Source: Craspedostauros australis (lineage: Eukaryota > Bacillariophyta > Bacillariophyceae > Mastogloiales > Achnanthaceae). Taken from it: a stretch of DNA of 64,000 nt. Numbering within the stretch: the stretch's first letter is position 1; each line of letters begins with the position of its first letter. The notes under the pieces were generated by a model that made no database searches, was not told the origin of the DNA, and was given only the letters and a program-made list of their open reading frames with translations. Shown piece after piece: positions 55,001 to 62,507 of the stretch. Position numbers and translations under genes: made by a program. The stretch is taken from contig JAMXDE010000003.1 in the NCBI GenBank assembly GCA_026770025.1, positions 2,976,001 to 3,040,000 on the forward strand, read 5' to 3'.

Positions 55001-58000
55001 CAGGGTCCAGTAGCGTTTATCTCCGAAGCTTATGTGTTTAGTGTAACTAATGTCAATGAAGAACCGTTCGCCGCGGCGAGTAGCTCTTGGAATAGTTGCC
55101 TTCGGAATATTCTTCACTCTTGCGTTCGCGACCGCGCAGTCACGACACACCGGCATCTCGCCGATGATTTTCCATCCGTACTGAGCGGCCGTCCGCTTCA
55201 TGGTCTCGAGTGGCGCGTGGCCGAGCATTCGGTGCAGGTTCACCGCGCTGATTTCCTTGGATGGATTCTTGACGATGGCTGTGCAAGCCTTGTCGTCGTC
55301 TGTTGGCATGATGGGATGCATCTGCACTCCCGTGATGAATCCGTTGGATGTGGGGAAGACTCGATCGAACACGATCTTCGTTCCGGATCCGTTGATGATG
55401 TCCATCAGAATGCCGTTGTTACCAAGCTGGTAACCGTTGTACAGAGCCTTGTTCGTTGAGAAAATGTTCACCGCCATCTTGGGTGTGTACTTCACATCAT
55501 CGAGCCGGATGACGTGGCCAGTGTTGTCTCGCTGTTTGACTTTCAAGCGAATGGATCCCATCTTGGGAGAATCCAGCTTCGTGCTGTCTCCCACTTGGAC
55601 GAAGGACTTGATGTGCCGCACGTTGAAGAGAGCGGCGTCCGAGTTGACGATGTGACACGAAGCTCCGCTATCGGCGAGCCAGGTGTCTTTGTTGACCTTG
55701 TCCTTGTACTTGGTGCTCAGTTCGTGGAGTTGCTCCACAGCTGCCGCAGCTATCTCGTCGTCGAAGCTGCCGTCGTCGTTGTCTTCGTGGACTCCATCTT
55801 CGTTGTATGGATGATGATGGTCTTCGTCATCCATGTCGTCGGGTAGTTGCGCGTAGTCCGATGGAATCGTAGTGTTCCGATGAGATCCTGTGGCTGGATC
55901 GTATGGGTAGACGCGTGATCGCTCTCGCAAGAGCACGCGCATGCATCCTCCAAGGATGTAATGCAGATCCGTATCTGGGATCGTTTCCGAGTCGTTCCCT
56001 TCCAGTATGCGGTTGACGATGATTGCATTGGCGAGGATCTCTTCGATTGAGTCGAAGTGCTCGGATAGGATGGATCCCATCATGTTCACCCATATTGGCA
56101 TGAGTGCTCCTCGTGTCGTTCCTGGGAATACTCGCATTCCCGCTTCCATCACGGCGTCAAAGATGAGCTGCTTTTGGATTATCAATGCTGTTGCTGTTGC
56201 ATTCGGGATGGTGCTGTGACGGAGGAGGTAGTCGACGCTATTGGGATTTTCAATATCCGGGAAGTCGATATTCGATGGATAGACGACACGCTCGTTTGGA
56301 TTGAAGCTGTCGTCTGGATGATTGCCGTCCTCGGATTCGTCGCTGTCATCCTCGTCGAAGATGCCCGATCTGTTGTTCCCCGCCGCTGGAGGAGGCGGCG
56401 CCGCGGCGCGGCGCGTTTCGCCTTGATTGATGAAGGTTCCCGTTCTCTCGTATCTCCCAGCTTGAGGAGGAGGCAACTCGTCACGGTTCGCCTCGTCGTC
56501 TTCATCTGCGCCGTCCTCGTCGGCGTCGTCGTCGTCGTCATCGCTCATGGCCTCTTCGATGTCGCTATCGTTGGCCTCGTCCATCTCAGCTTCGTCGCCG
56601 TATGAACCGATCAGGTCGTGCGCGTTGAAGCAGCATTCGTAGCTCACTTCGCGTCTTGGATCCACCTCGTGGATGATTGGCTCCTCACTGAGCCACTCCG
56701 GGATGATCTCATCATCCTGCACTTCGTCGTCACTCCCGACGTATTCGAAGTTATCGAAGAAGGAGTCTTCGATGTAGTCGTCGGACACCAACATGCAGAG
56801 CGGCATGTCCTTTGCAGAGAGTACCATCTCGTGCCCGCTCTTGTCGTGTCCTTCCGTAGCCGCGTTGGCTTGTTCGTTGTTCTTCTTCTCGTTGAACTTC
56901 TTCTTTCGACATTCCGCCTCGCGATGTCCGAAGATGCCGCAGTAGTTGCACTTGCCCTTGAAGCCGCTTCCCTTGTTGCGCTTTCCGTTCATCTTGTTGT
57001 TGTTTTTCTTGTTGTTCGGTTTCTTGCGTTCTGGGCAATCGGCGGATCTATGGCCATACACGCCACAGTTGTGGCAAGTACCCTTGAAGTTACCGGTGCT
57101 TGTGAAGCCGGTGTCGTTGCTCTTCGTGTTGCTGTCTTGGAAGTCGTCGACGTATGCCTTGCCTCCTCTGTGGGTGGCGTATGCAGTACGGAGTACTCCT
57201 CTGATCGCGTTGATGGTAACCAGTTCCGGATTGAACGTGAGTTGGTGTTGGAAGTTCACGACGTGGGTTTTGTATTCCACGCTCACCGTGCTGAGGATCT
57301 GCATGATCATTTCCTCGTCTGTAATCTCGTACTTGACATCGTGGAGACGCGATCGTAGACTCTCGAGTTGCGTGATGTAGATGTCGGGGTCCGTGTCTCT
57401 CTTCATCTTTTCGTTGTTGAATTGGCGCTTGAGTTTGATCTTCGTTACTGCGTCGGATGGTCGGAACTTCTCCGCGAGAACGTTCCACGCTCCGTGTGCG
57501 TCTCCTTCGGGGTAGTCGACGGAGATGCATTGGTTGATGTACTGGATGGCTTGCTTGCCCTTTCCTTTTTCTGCATCCATCATGAGGATCAGATCGCTGA
57601 AGCAATCGCATCCCAGCTCGTAGATCTCCTCCATCGCTTCCTTGTCTTCATCGGCGGCTGCCGCGATCTCGCTCACTGTTGGCACCTTGGTCTTGCCCAA
57701 CATCACGTCTCTCGTCTTCTGTGCACGAGCGTATGCCTTCGCTTGGGACTCCCATGCGCTGTAGTCTTCCTGTTCACCGCTGAACATCGGCGCCTTGATG
57801 CGTCGCTTGTTCACGTTGGCTGATGTCGCCATGTTGATTCGTTGTTTCGTCGTTGGTGCGCTCGCGCCCTTGATTTCCGTCTGTTTCTGTGTTGTCGATT
57901 CTTCGATTTTCGCCTGTTGTTGCGCGGAGATTGTTTTCGTCACAAATTCTCCTCCTGGTGGTGTCTCACTTTTCCCACCCTGTTTGGCTGTGCGAATGCT

Positions 58001-58237
58001 CTTCGTCACACCAGTCTCCTCTTGCTTGATCGCCTTGAGAATCCTCTTCTCCTTACGATGTAGTCTTGCAGACCGTTCTTCTTCGGTCTCGTCGATCGCG
58101 CTTGCGTCTGCGCTTGATAGGACAGTAGCCGCGGCTGCTTCCTTCTCTTCTCGTGATGGAGTCTCACTCGCACCTTCTTCTCTCTTGATAGTCGGATTGG
58201 ACAGAGGGATGTCTTTCAATTCCTCTTCCTCGCTCAT
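52004..58237 (-). CDS. Gag-Pol polyprotein of element B (Ty1/copia)
   Basis: A single frame of 2,077 residues. In order, with approximate residues: gag helical region (about 130-350, including FSGEQEDYSAWESQAKAY); two CCHC zinc knuckles (CHNCGVYGHRSADC and CNYCGIFGHREAEC, about 386-440); an acidic Asp/Glu linker; aspartic protease WLADSGASCHIV (about 852); GAG-pre-integrase LHRMLGHAPLETMKR with CRDC (about 1005-1040); integrase core with VDDCTDH, RGDNSGE and NTPQQNGRVERKF (about 1075-1180); reverse transcriptase with DVVTAFLHGDLDEEIY and YVDDCFCC (about 1640-1750); and RNase H with DSEYAGDK, SSSEAEYVAL and RVDNIGA (about 1930-2030). Protease-integrase-RT-RNase H is the copia order. Gag and pol share one frame, as is normal for this superfamily. 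Confidence 0.95.
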   Translation of the reverse strand: MSEEEELKDIPLSNPTIKREEGASETPSREEKEAAAATVLSSADASAIDETEEERSARLHRKEKRILKAIKQEETGVTKSIRTAKQGGKSETPPGGEFVTKTISAQQQAKIEESTTQKQTEIKGASAPTTKQRINMATSANVNKRRIKAPMFSGEQEDYSAWESQAKAYARAQKTRDVMLGKTKVPTVSEIAAAADEDKEAMEEIYELGCDCFSDLILMMDAEKGKGKQAIQYINQCISVDYPEGDAHGAWNVLAEKFRPSDAVTKIKLKRQFNNEKMKRDTDPDIYITQLESLRSRLHDVKYEITDEEMIMQILSTVSVEYKTHVVNFQHQLTFNPELVTINAIRGVLRTAYATHRGGKAYVDDFQDSNTKSNDTGFTSTGNFKGTCHNCGVYGHRSADCPERKKPNNKKNNNKMNGKRNKGSGFKGKCNYCGIFGHREAECRKKKFNEKKNNEQANAATEGHDKSGHEMVLSAKDMPLCMLVSDDYIEDSFFDNFEYVGSDDEVQDDEIIPEWLSEEPIIHEVDPRREVSYECCFNAHDLIGSYGDEAEMDEANDSDIEEAMSDDDDDDADEDGADEDDEANRDELPPPQAGRYERTGTFINQGETRRAAAPPPPAAGNNRSGIFDEDDSDESEDGNHPDDSFNPNERVVYPSNIDFPDIENPNSVDYLLRHSTIPNATATALIIQKQLIFDAVMEAGMRVFPGTTRGALMPIWVNMMGSILSEHFDSIEEILANAIIVNRILEGNDSETIPDTDLHYILGGCMRVLLRERSRVYPYDPATGSHRNTTIPSDYAQLPDDMDDEDHHHPYNEDGVHEDNDDGSFDDEIAAAAVEQLHELSTKYKDKVNKDTWLADSGASCHIVNSDAALFNVRHIKSFVQVGDSTKLDSPKMGSIRLKVKQRDNTGHVIRLDDVKYTPKMAVNIFSTNKALYNGYQLGNNGILMDIINGSGTKIVFDRVFPTSNGFITGVQMHPIMPTDDDKACTAIVKNPSKEISAVNLHRMLGHAPLETMKRTAAQYGWKIIGEMPVCRDCAVANARVKNIPKATIPRATRRGERFFIDISYTKHISFGDKRYWTLIVDDCTDHCWSFFLKNKSDQPGYIKRFIQTIKSQTGDQQIIFRGDNSGENKSTEDILIDAGLNVKFEYTASNTPQQNGRVERKFAYLYTKIRSMLNGAQLDEEYRHGLWAAAASTATAIANITVAKNQKESPHRQFFGNDPPYANALRTFGEVGVVKTTYGGITAKLKNRGEEMVFIGYAHQHASGVYNMYRPSTKSLICSRDIKWLNQSYGQFRGWAPAPNIFNETGTTDADGFTTIGRKGATPRTATRQTSEAKRVSFADSNRYYILSDSDDEDNEDDGVVTQLIQNDEEDRSESNHEDDEILPSGDEADDETGVTPPNTPARSTHDTPSRSPPSKPNKRDIARKERIRRHEARGRKGEANPKPTTGKSIPRALRELEDFNERGRKEEGYESDPSSSEASDELSDEMIDDSNNETTDDEEIENEDEEIEITHYSTTGLYGMNAIITEKPAIDIGLSMQDENKEPEKHIEPTTFDGAFNHPDPIHRKGYRAAIKKEFDSMDTRKVYSKIKRDAIPRGRRCCKCKWVFKLKRDGTHRARLVACGYSQVAGVDFQEHYSPVIHDVTYRVMMVIMLIKKMDCALVDVVTAFLHGDLDEEIYINCPNGMDHQPDEALTLHKPIYGLVQSARQWFKMLVSTLKNINFEQSAADPCLFYRKTNEGSMIVAIYVDDCFCCGDSKALETFLKDIQGSKFKVTIERGLGDYLSCNIELNHDKTRATLRQPHLIRHLIEEFGAKVEKMQRYGTPGTPGQIIVRPSEDNGLQKVGPEEHAEYRRGVGMLLFLIKHSRPDIANPVRELSKVLIGPTKAAMKEMYRIIKYVIDTKDYGLKIHPARPDDDGWDMELFCDSEYAGDKNTRISVGGFILYLCKVPILWRSKAQKAVTLSSSEAEYVALSEAAKEIFFVMQLLESVGVPVKTPIKVRVDNIGAIFIAKNPSTSQRSRHIDVRHHYVRNMVINKTIEIIFVKSEQNTSDGFTKNIKADLQREHEKSYLDTSRTFE

Positions 58238-58319
58238 TCAGCCTGCTGCTCTTGAATGATGTTCGTCTTCCTCGCACGATACGATTCGCGGGCTCGCCCT
58301 GATCTATCGTTTATAAACG

Positions 58320-59112
58320 TGTTGGCAAGTTCCGCGCATGGTAACCTACGATCGTGGAAGATGGTGTTGGTTGATAGTCGTCTGTTTGCTATTTCATTAC
58401 TTGGCTACTCCGATGCTCTCGGTGTACGCCCGTTCTCTTGCCCGATGCTCTCGGCGCTTCAATCTGTTTCGTAGATTCGGTCTCCGACTATGAGTCGGTA
58501 CGCGAGATCCTCTCTCGCTCCTCTCTGTATTCTCTCTCTCTCTCTCTCAACATCGTGTGCTCGTGCTACACGATGCTTCGTGTTCGATGCGTACTCCGCA
58601 TTCGACACTCTGTTCATTCAGTACTGGCTTCTACTCCATGAGTACTTACCATTTGAAGTTCACCTTCAGTATCCATGATCTTCATGGGTCATCGTATCTT
58701 CGCCTCCTGCTCTGACTTGGAGACAGCTGTCGACGTGGTGACATGTTGACATCCTGTCGACGTCAGTAGGCGTCCTTCTGCTCTCCAGATGTCACGTTCC
58801 ATTGGTGATGCAGTAGTCTGTCAGATGATATCGTCATCTGAGGTTTAGTTGGGAAGTACCTCGAGATTCTCTTGGTACCATTGATGCATGGACGGACGAT
58901 CTTCTGATTCTTCCAGAAATCGTTATTTGCAAATTTCCTCCAGAAATCTTGCCCCCTTTCGTGTGTTCCATTTCCTCTGTAATTCTGACGAATCACAGCA
59001 TACTATCGACACGAGTATAGTTATACCGTCCACGTGCGTATGAGAGAATAGCGGGTGAACGATGCACATATACACGTACATCTTGATATATACTCACATG
59101 TACATCTCGACA
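58320..59112 (-). repeat. 5' LTR of element B (right copy)
   Basis: 793 bases, almost identical to 51193-51983; the two-base length difference lies in the CT run. A perfect 12-base palindrome (CGTTTATAAACG, 58308-58319) directly abuts it on the internal side, where a primer-binding site would be expected. Confidence 0.92.
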
Positions 59113-59118
59113 ATTTGA
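59113..59118. repeat. Target-site duplication of element B, right copy
   Basis: ATTTGA, matching 51187-51192 across the insertion. Confidence 0.8.
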
Positions 59119-59642
59119 TGCGTACTCCGCATTTCGCTATCTACAGGCTCACTACTCCATGAGGAATTGCCAATGCATCCACACTGTATTCCTCCTTGCA
59201 TACTTACGATCTTGATGTCCCTTGGTCATCAAATCTTTGCCTTCTTGATCTGATGTGGAGACAGATGTTGACGTGGTGACACAATGGCATCTTGTCAACA
59301 TCAGCTATCGGATTCCAAGGTCCTTGTCATTCCACATTCCATCGATGATGTGATGGGTCAGCGAGGGTATCGTCATTTGAGGTTTAGTTGGGAAGTATAT
59401 CGATCCAGACTCGATATCACATGTTTTGTTGATGGATGGACGAATGATGTTCCTGATACTCTCAGAAATCGTTGTTTACAGATTTCCTCCAGAAATTCTG
59501 TTCGTTTTTGTGTGTTCCATTTCGTGATGTGATTTTGGCAAATCACAGTTCACTATTGACACGAATGTAGTTGTAACGTCCGTACATGAGTAGAAGAGAA
59601 TAATGGGTGAACGATGCACATACATGAATGTACATCTCAACA
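59119..59642 (-). repeat. Right (5') LTR of element A, second part
   Basis: 524 bases that continue the LTR interrupted at 51192 and end in CATCTCAACA. Similar to the second half of the B LTR (shared GATGCGTACTCCGCATT, AGGTTTAGTTGGGAAGTA, CAGATTTCCTCCAGAAAT) but clearly diverged. Confidence 0.8.
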
Positions 59643-61652
59643 CAGGTGTCAATGATATCTCTACAGGCACATTGGTGTGACAGGGATGGATGGATGGGTG
59701 TTTGTTGAATGCCAAGTATTGCACATCTGAGTATGAGAGGGTGGGGGACTGTTGTGTTGAAGTATATTTGTTGTTGGGGATTGTTTGTTGGCATGGCTTG
59801 GGTTCTTGGCATGGCATGCTTCTTCTTTCACTCTTGATCCCACTGCCGCATGAGCTACACAATTGCTCCACGGATGAAGTTGAGTTGGAAGGGCAGGAGG
59901 GAGGAGGCAGTGTCGATTGGTGGTCTTGTCAACGAGTTTCTGAATGGTTGTGTTCAGAGTAGAGCATGGATTGCCACACACAAGAAACCAACGCTCCTCC
60001 TCGTTGCCAACAACGCGAGTACACCACGTATCAAAGTACTCAATTATTGGCATTATTGTCCGTATTTTTTAACAGTGGCTGCTGTTTGGGCAGAAATCAA
60101 CACGAAGAGACAAGAATCATGCATTGATTGGCACACACAAGTTACAAAAAGAGAGAGATCCGGACAGTCAATCAATAATTGTTGCTCAGATTGGGCAAAA
60201 ACGCGAAAACCAATGTTGGTACCATGAGGAAACAAACAGTTTGACGAAACAGTGTGGGAGACAGGAAAGGAAGAAAGCGAATCGTGACGTCACATGGGCA
60301 TTGGAAAGACCCTAATCCTCACGAAAGTGACTGTCTCCATTGTGACCAGACCAGTCTCTATTGCGGGGCTCCCCCTGGCATTGAGTCATCCTGGTGTGTC
60401 TCAGTACCCAAGTTCTGGGGCCACTCGAACCCCTCCAATAGCGGCGATGTAAGTGAGTGACAGCGACGGTGACGCTGACGCCTTTTGTATCTGCTACCCC
60501 CTTGCTACGAGGACGACTTACTCGTACTCGTATGTGCGAGTAGATCGTATGGTGCGAGCTGAACGCATGGATACAAAAACGGAGAACAACCCGTAACCGT
60601 GAAAGCGGCTCGCCCAGAACATCGCAGAGGCTACGAGTACGAGTCAGGAGGAAAAGGTCGGCCCATCCAGCACGATTTGTCACTCATGGCCAATGACTAT
60701 TCAACCCTGTGACGGAGGAGCGAAACCTACACAAAGGAGAGATATCATGGCTTTTGTCGATGTTTTTGTGCTCGTCCACACCGCCGTGGGTAGGTTATCT
60801 CTCATCCCAGATGCCACTGTTGTCGCGCCTGCTGCCGTCGTTTGCTCTCCACGATGTCGTCACCGGACCACACGATGTTGATTGATTCCTTGTGATTTCC
60901 GTCAAGTGACCATGTTCGCTGATCTCTTGTTGAAGACACGTGATCGTATCGTGCTGGAGGATCGGTGCGAGTTACGAGGATGCACGGTATGGAACGAGTA
61001 TGACATAACTGTATAACCGGGGAAGATGATGGTGCCTCCAGAATTCCTCGCCTCGTCGATTGTCACGTGCCACTTATCACTTGCCACTCGACGATCAGCA
61101 TCAACCCAGACAAGAGCACATCGCCTCTTTGGGCGTGGCCTCGAGGAATCGAAGGAACCATTGGAGGGAGCCATGTCCTCCTTCGAAGGAGAGGCTTTTG
61201 GATGATGGCCCAGCCCGTACCACCCAAGCCCCTCCACATGCCAGTGTTGCGCGTGTTACACTTCCCCATGGTATGGCGCACACTGCTGGCGCAGTAGTAT
61301 TGTACAGTAGAGTAGATCGTATAGCATCATGATATGGATTGATTTTTAAATTGTTACTGCATTATGCATCGTGCTTGCTTGCTTATTCTGCAGCTGGCAT
61401 CTCCCCCCGGCACTTTTGCTGCCGTTCCCTGCTGCTACGGATCGTGAGCTGGGGTTGCTCTTCCCCGTCTTTTGTCTCTGAAGTAACGTCCTCCAGGTCT
61501 TCCATTGGTCCCTGCTGCTCTACTCTAGTGGAATGGCACTAGATATGTAAGCTCGTCAGTGGTGGCATGTGGTCGGTTGTGTTCTCCCGACCACGCCGAT
61601 TCTCTCTGCTACCAGCGCCTTTGCCATGCTCTCGGCAACCTCCTGTCTGTTC
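59643..61652. other. Gene-poor 2-kb spacer right of the retroelements
   Basis: No gene is supported. Features seen: TACGAGTA/TACTCGTA octamers at about 60524-60536 and 60634-60648; the inverted 18-mer at 60420-60437; and, on the minus strand, an acidic open stretch (about 61517 to 61396) after a CAGCAG acceptor-like site, reading PMEDLEDVTSETKDGEEQPQ and ending in a stop. That last could be a 3' exon of the gene to the right or chance. Confidence 0.4.
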
Positions 61653-62507
61653 TCAAGCAGCCGACGGGACCAGAGAGGAGCGTCGCGTACGTGTTTGTTG
61701 AGATGACCCTGAGCAATGCGTGTGCGGCGTCGCAACGCCTGATGTTTGGTGCTTGTTGTCGTTGCTGCTGCTGTCGTTGGTAACGACCAGCACCGAACGC
61801 AGAGACGATCCCGTCGATGAGAGGGACGACATGGATGTCGACTGGGTGGAGCGCGAAGATGTTTTGGTCAAGGTGGGACGGGTGAAGGTGCCGGTGTTCT
61901 TGTTGTCACCTTGGTTCTCCGATGGTGCGGAGACGCACATGTGCGCAAACGCATCAGCCAGCTCCTTGGTGGCCGCTCTCTGCTTGTCGATCTCATCCTG
62001 CACGACATCCTGGTCGAGCATGCCAACGCGCCTTGCCTCCTCCCTCGATGGCACGGCGAACAGCTGGTACGCGGCGCGGATGCCCTCGTCATCTCTCACG
62101 TAGTTGTCCCATTGCGCCACCTGCTCGTTCCACACGGCCGTCAGGGCATCGAGCTTCTTCTTTTTGCGTGCTCGTGATCCTGCCGGTGTTCGGAATTCAA
62201 GCCCTCTGGTGCATTGGTGCTCATTGTCGATCGGTTTTTGGGCGATCATCAAGCGCAATGTGATGATCATGGATCGCTTGATGGCGTCGAAGTCCTCGGG
62301 CTCGTACCACACATCAAAGCGCTCCTGTTCGGACATGTCATCGAGGTGGGTGACCTCCAGCACGTCCACCGAGGCTGCGAAATGGACGCGTCGGCGCCGT
62401 CTGCGCGGCTTTTGCGCCTGTACCTGTGGCTGCTCGCCTTTGGAGTTGTGGCATGAACTCACGACGGCTTCTGTCATGGTTGCTTCGTTCGCGTTGAGTG
62501 GTGGCAT
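61653..62507 (-). CDS. Ochrophyte-family protein with a WY...RGLE domain, function unknown
   Basis: I start at 62507 (284 residues), because the frame upstream (to 62825) is Ser/Leu/Asn-rich and looks like 5' UTR. A basic stretch, PRRRRRRVHFAASVDVLEV (34-52), is followed by DDMSEQERFDVWYEPEDFDAIKRS (57-79, given in parts: DDMSEQERFDVWY and EPEDFDAIKRS), then CTRGLEFRTPAGSRARKKKK (99-118), a helix ALTAVWNEQVAQW and GIRAAYQLFAVPSREEAR. This V-x-F...WY...I...CxRGLE...EQ order is one I associate with a multi-copy family of diatoms and other ochrophytes with no known role. The C-terminal ~80 residues are Ser/Thr-rich low complexity. An additional 3' exon further left is possible. Confidence 0.7.
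   Translation of the reverse strand: MPPLNANEATMTEAVVSSCHNSKGEQPQVQAQKPRRRRRRVHFAASVDVLEVTHLDDMSEQERFDVWYEPEDFDAIKRSMIITLRLMIAQKPIDNEHQCTRGLEFRTPAGSRARKKKKLDALTAVWNEQVAQWDNYVRDDEGIRAAYQLFAVPSREEARRVGMLDQDVVQDEIDKQRAATKELADAFAHMCVSAPSENQGDNKNTGTFTRPTLTKTSSRSTQSTSMSSLSSTGSSLRSVLVVTNDSSSNDNKHQTSGVATPHTHCSGSSQQTRTRRSSLVPSAA

Larger units (their letters stand above)
51193..59112 (-). mobile_element. Young, whole-looking Ty1/copia LTR retrotransposon (element B)
   Basis: A 7,920-base element on the minus strand, inserted in the right LTR of element A. It has LTRs of 791 and 793 bases, a target duplication ATTTGA on both sides, a sense polypurine AGGAAGGG against the 3' LTR, and one continuous 2,077-codon gag-pol frame. 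By eye the LTRs differ only in about one substitution and the length of a CT run, so the insertion is very recent on an evolutionary scale. No breaks were seen. The group resembles copia lines known from diatoms (CoDi type), which is an inference from domain style. Confidence 0.92.
43893..59642 (-). mobile_element. Older Ty1/copia LTR retrotransposon (element A), broken, interrupted by element B
   Basis: Element A is read on the minus strand. Its parts are a left (3') LTR, a gag-pol region at 44694-50858, and a right (5') LTR that is split by the insertion of element B. LTR tips are TGTTGGCAAG and CATCTCRACA on the plus strand. Purine-rich AGGAAGGG (sense) abuts the left LTR, the usual polypurine tract. 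The coding region is broken, by my count at about eight places. It is clearly a relative of B: near the RNase H end the two agree at about 95 % by eye. The two LTRs of A are much less alike than that, and no matching target duplication is seen at its outer ends. Confidence 0.85.

Noticed and set aside
60340-60460. Possible structured small RNA (GC-rich stretch with U1-like ACTTAC on the minus strand)
   Set aside because: No stem-loops or conserved motifs of U1, U4 or SRP RNA could be matched beyond a few bases.
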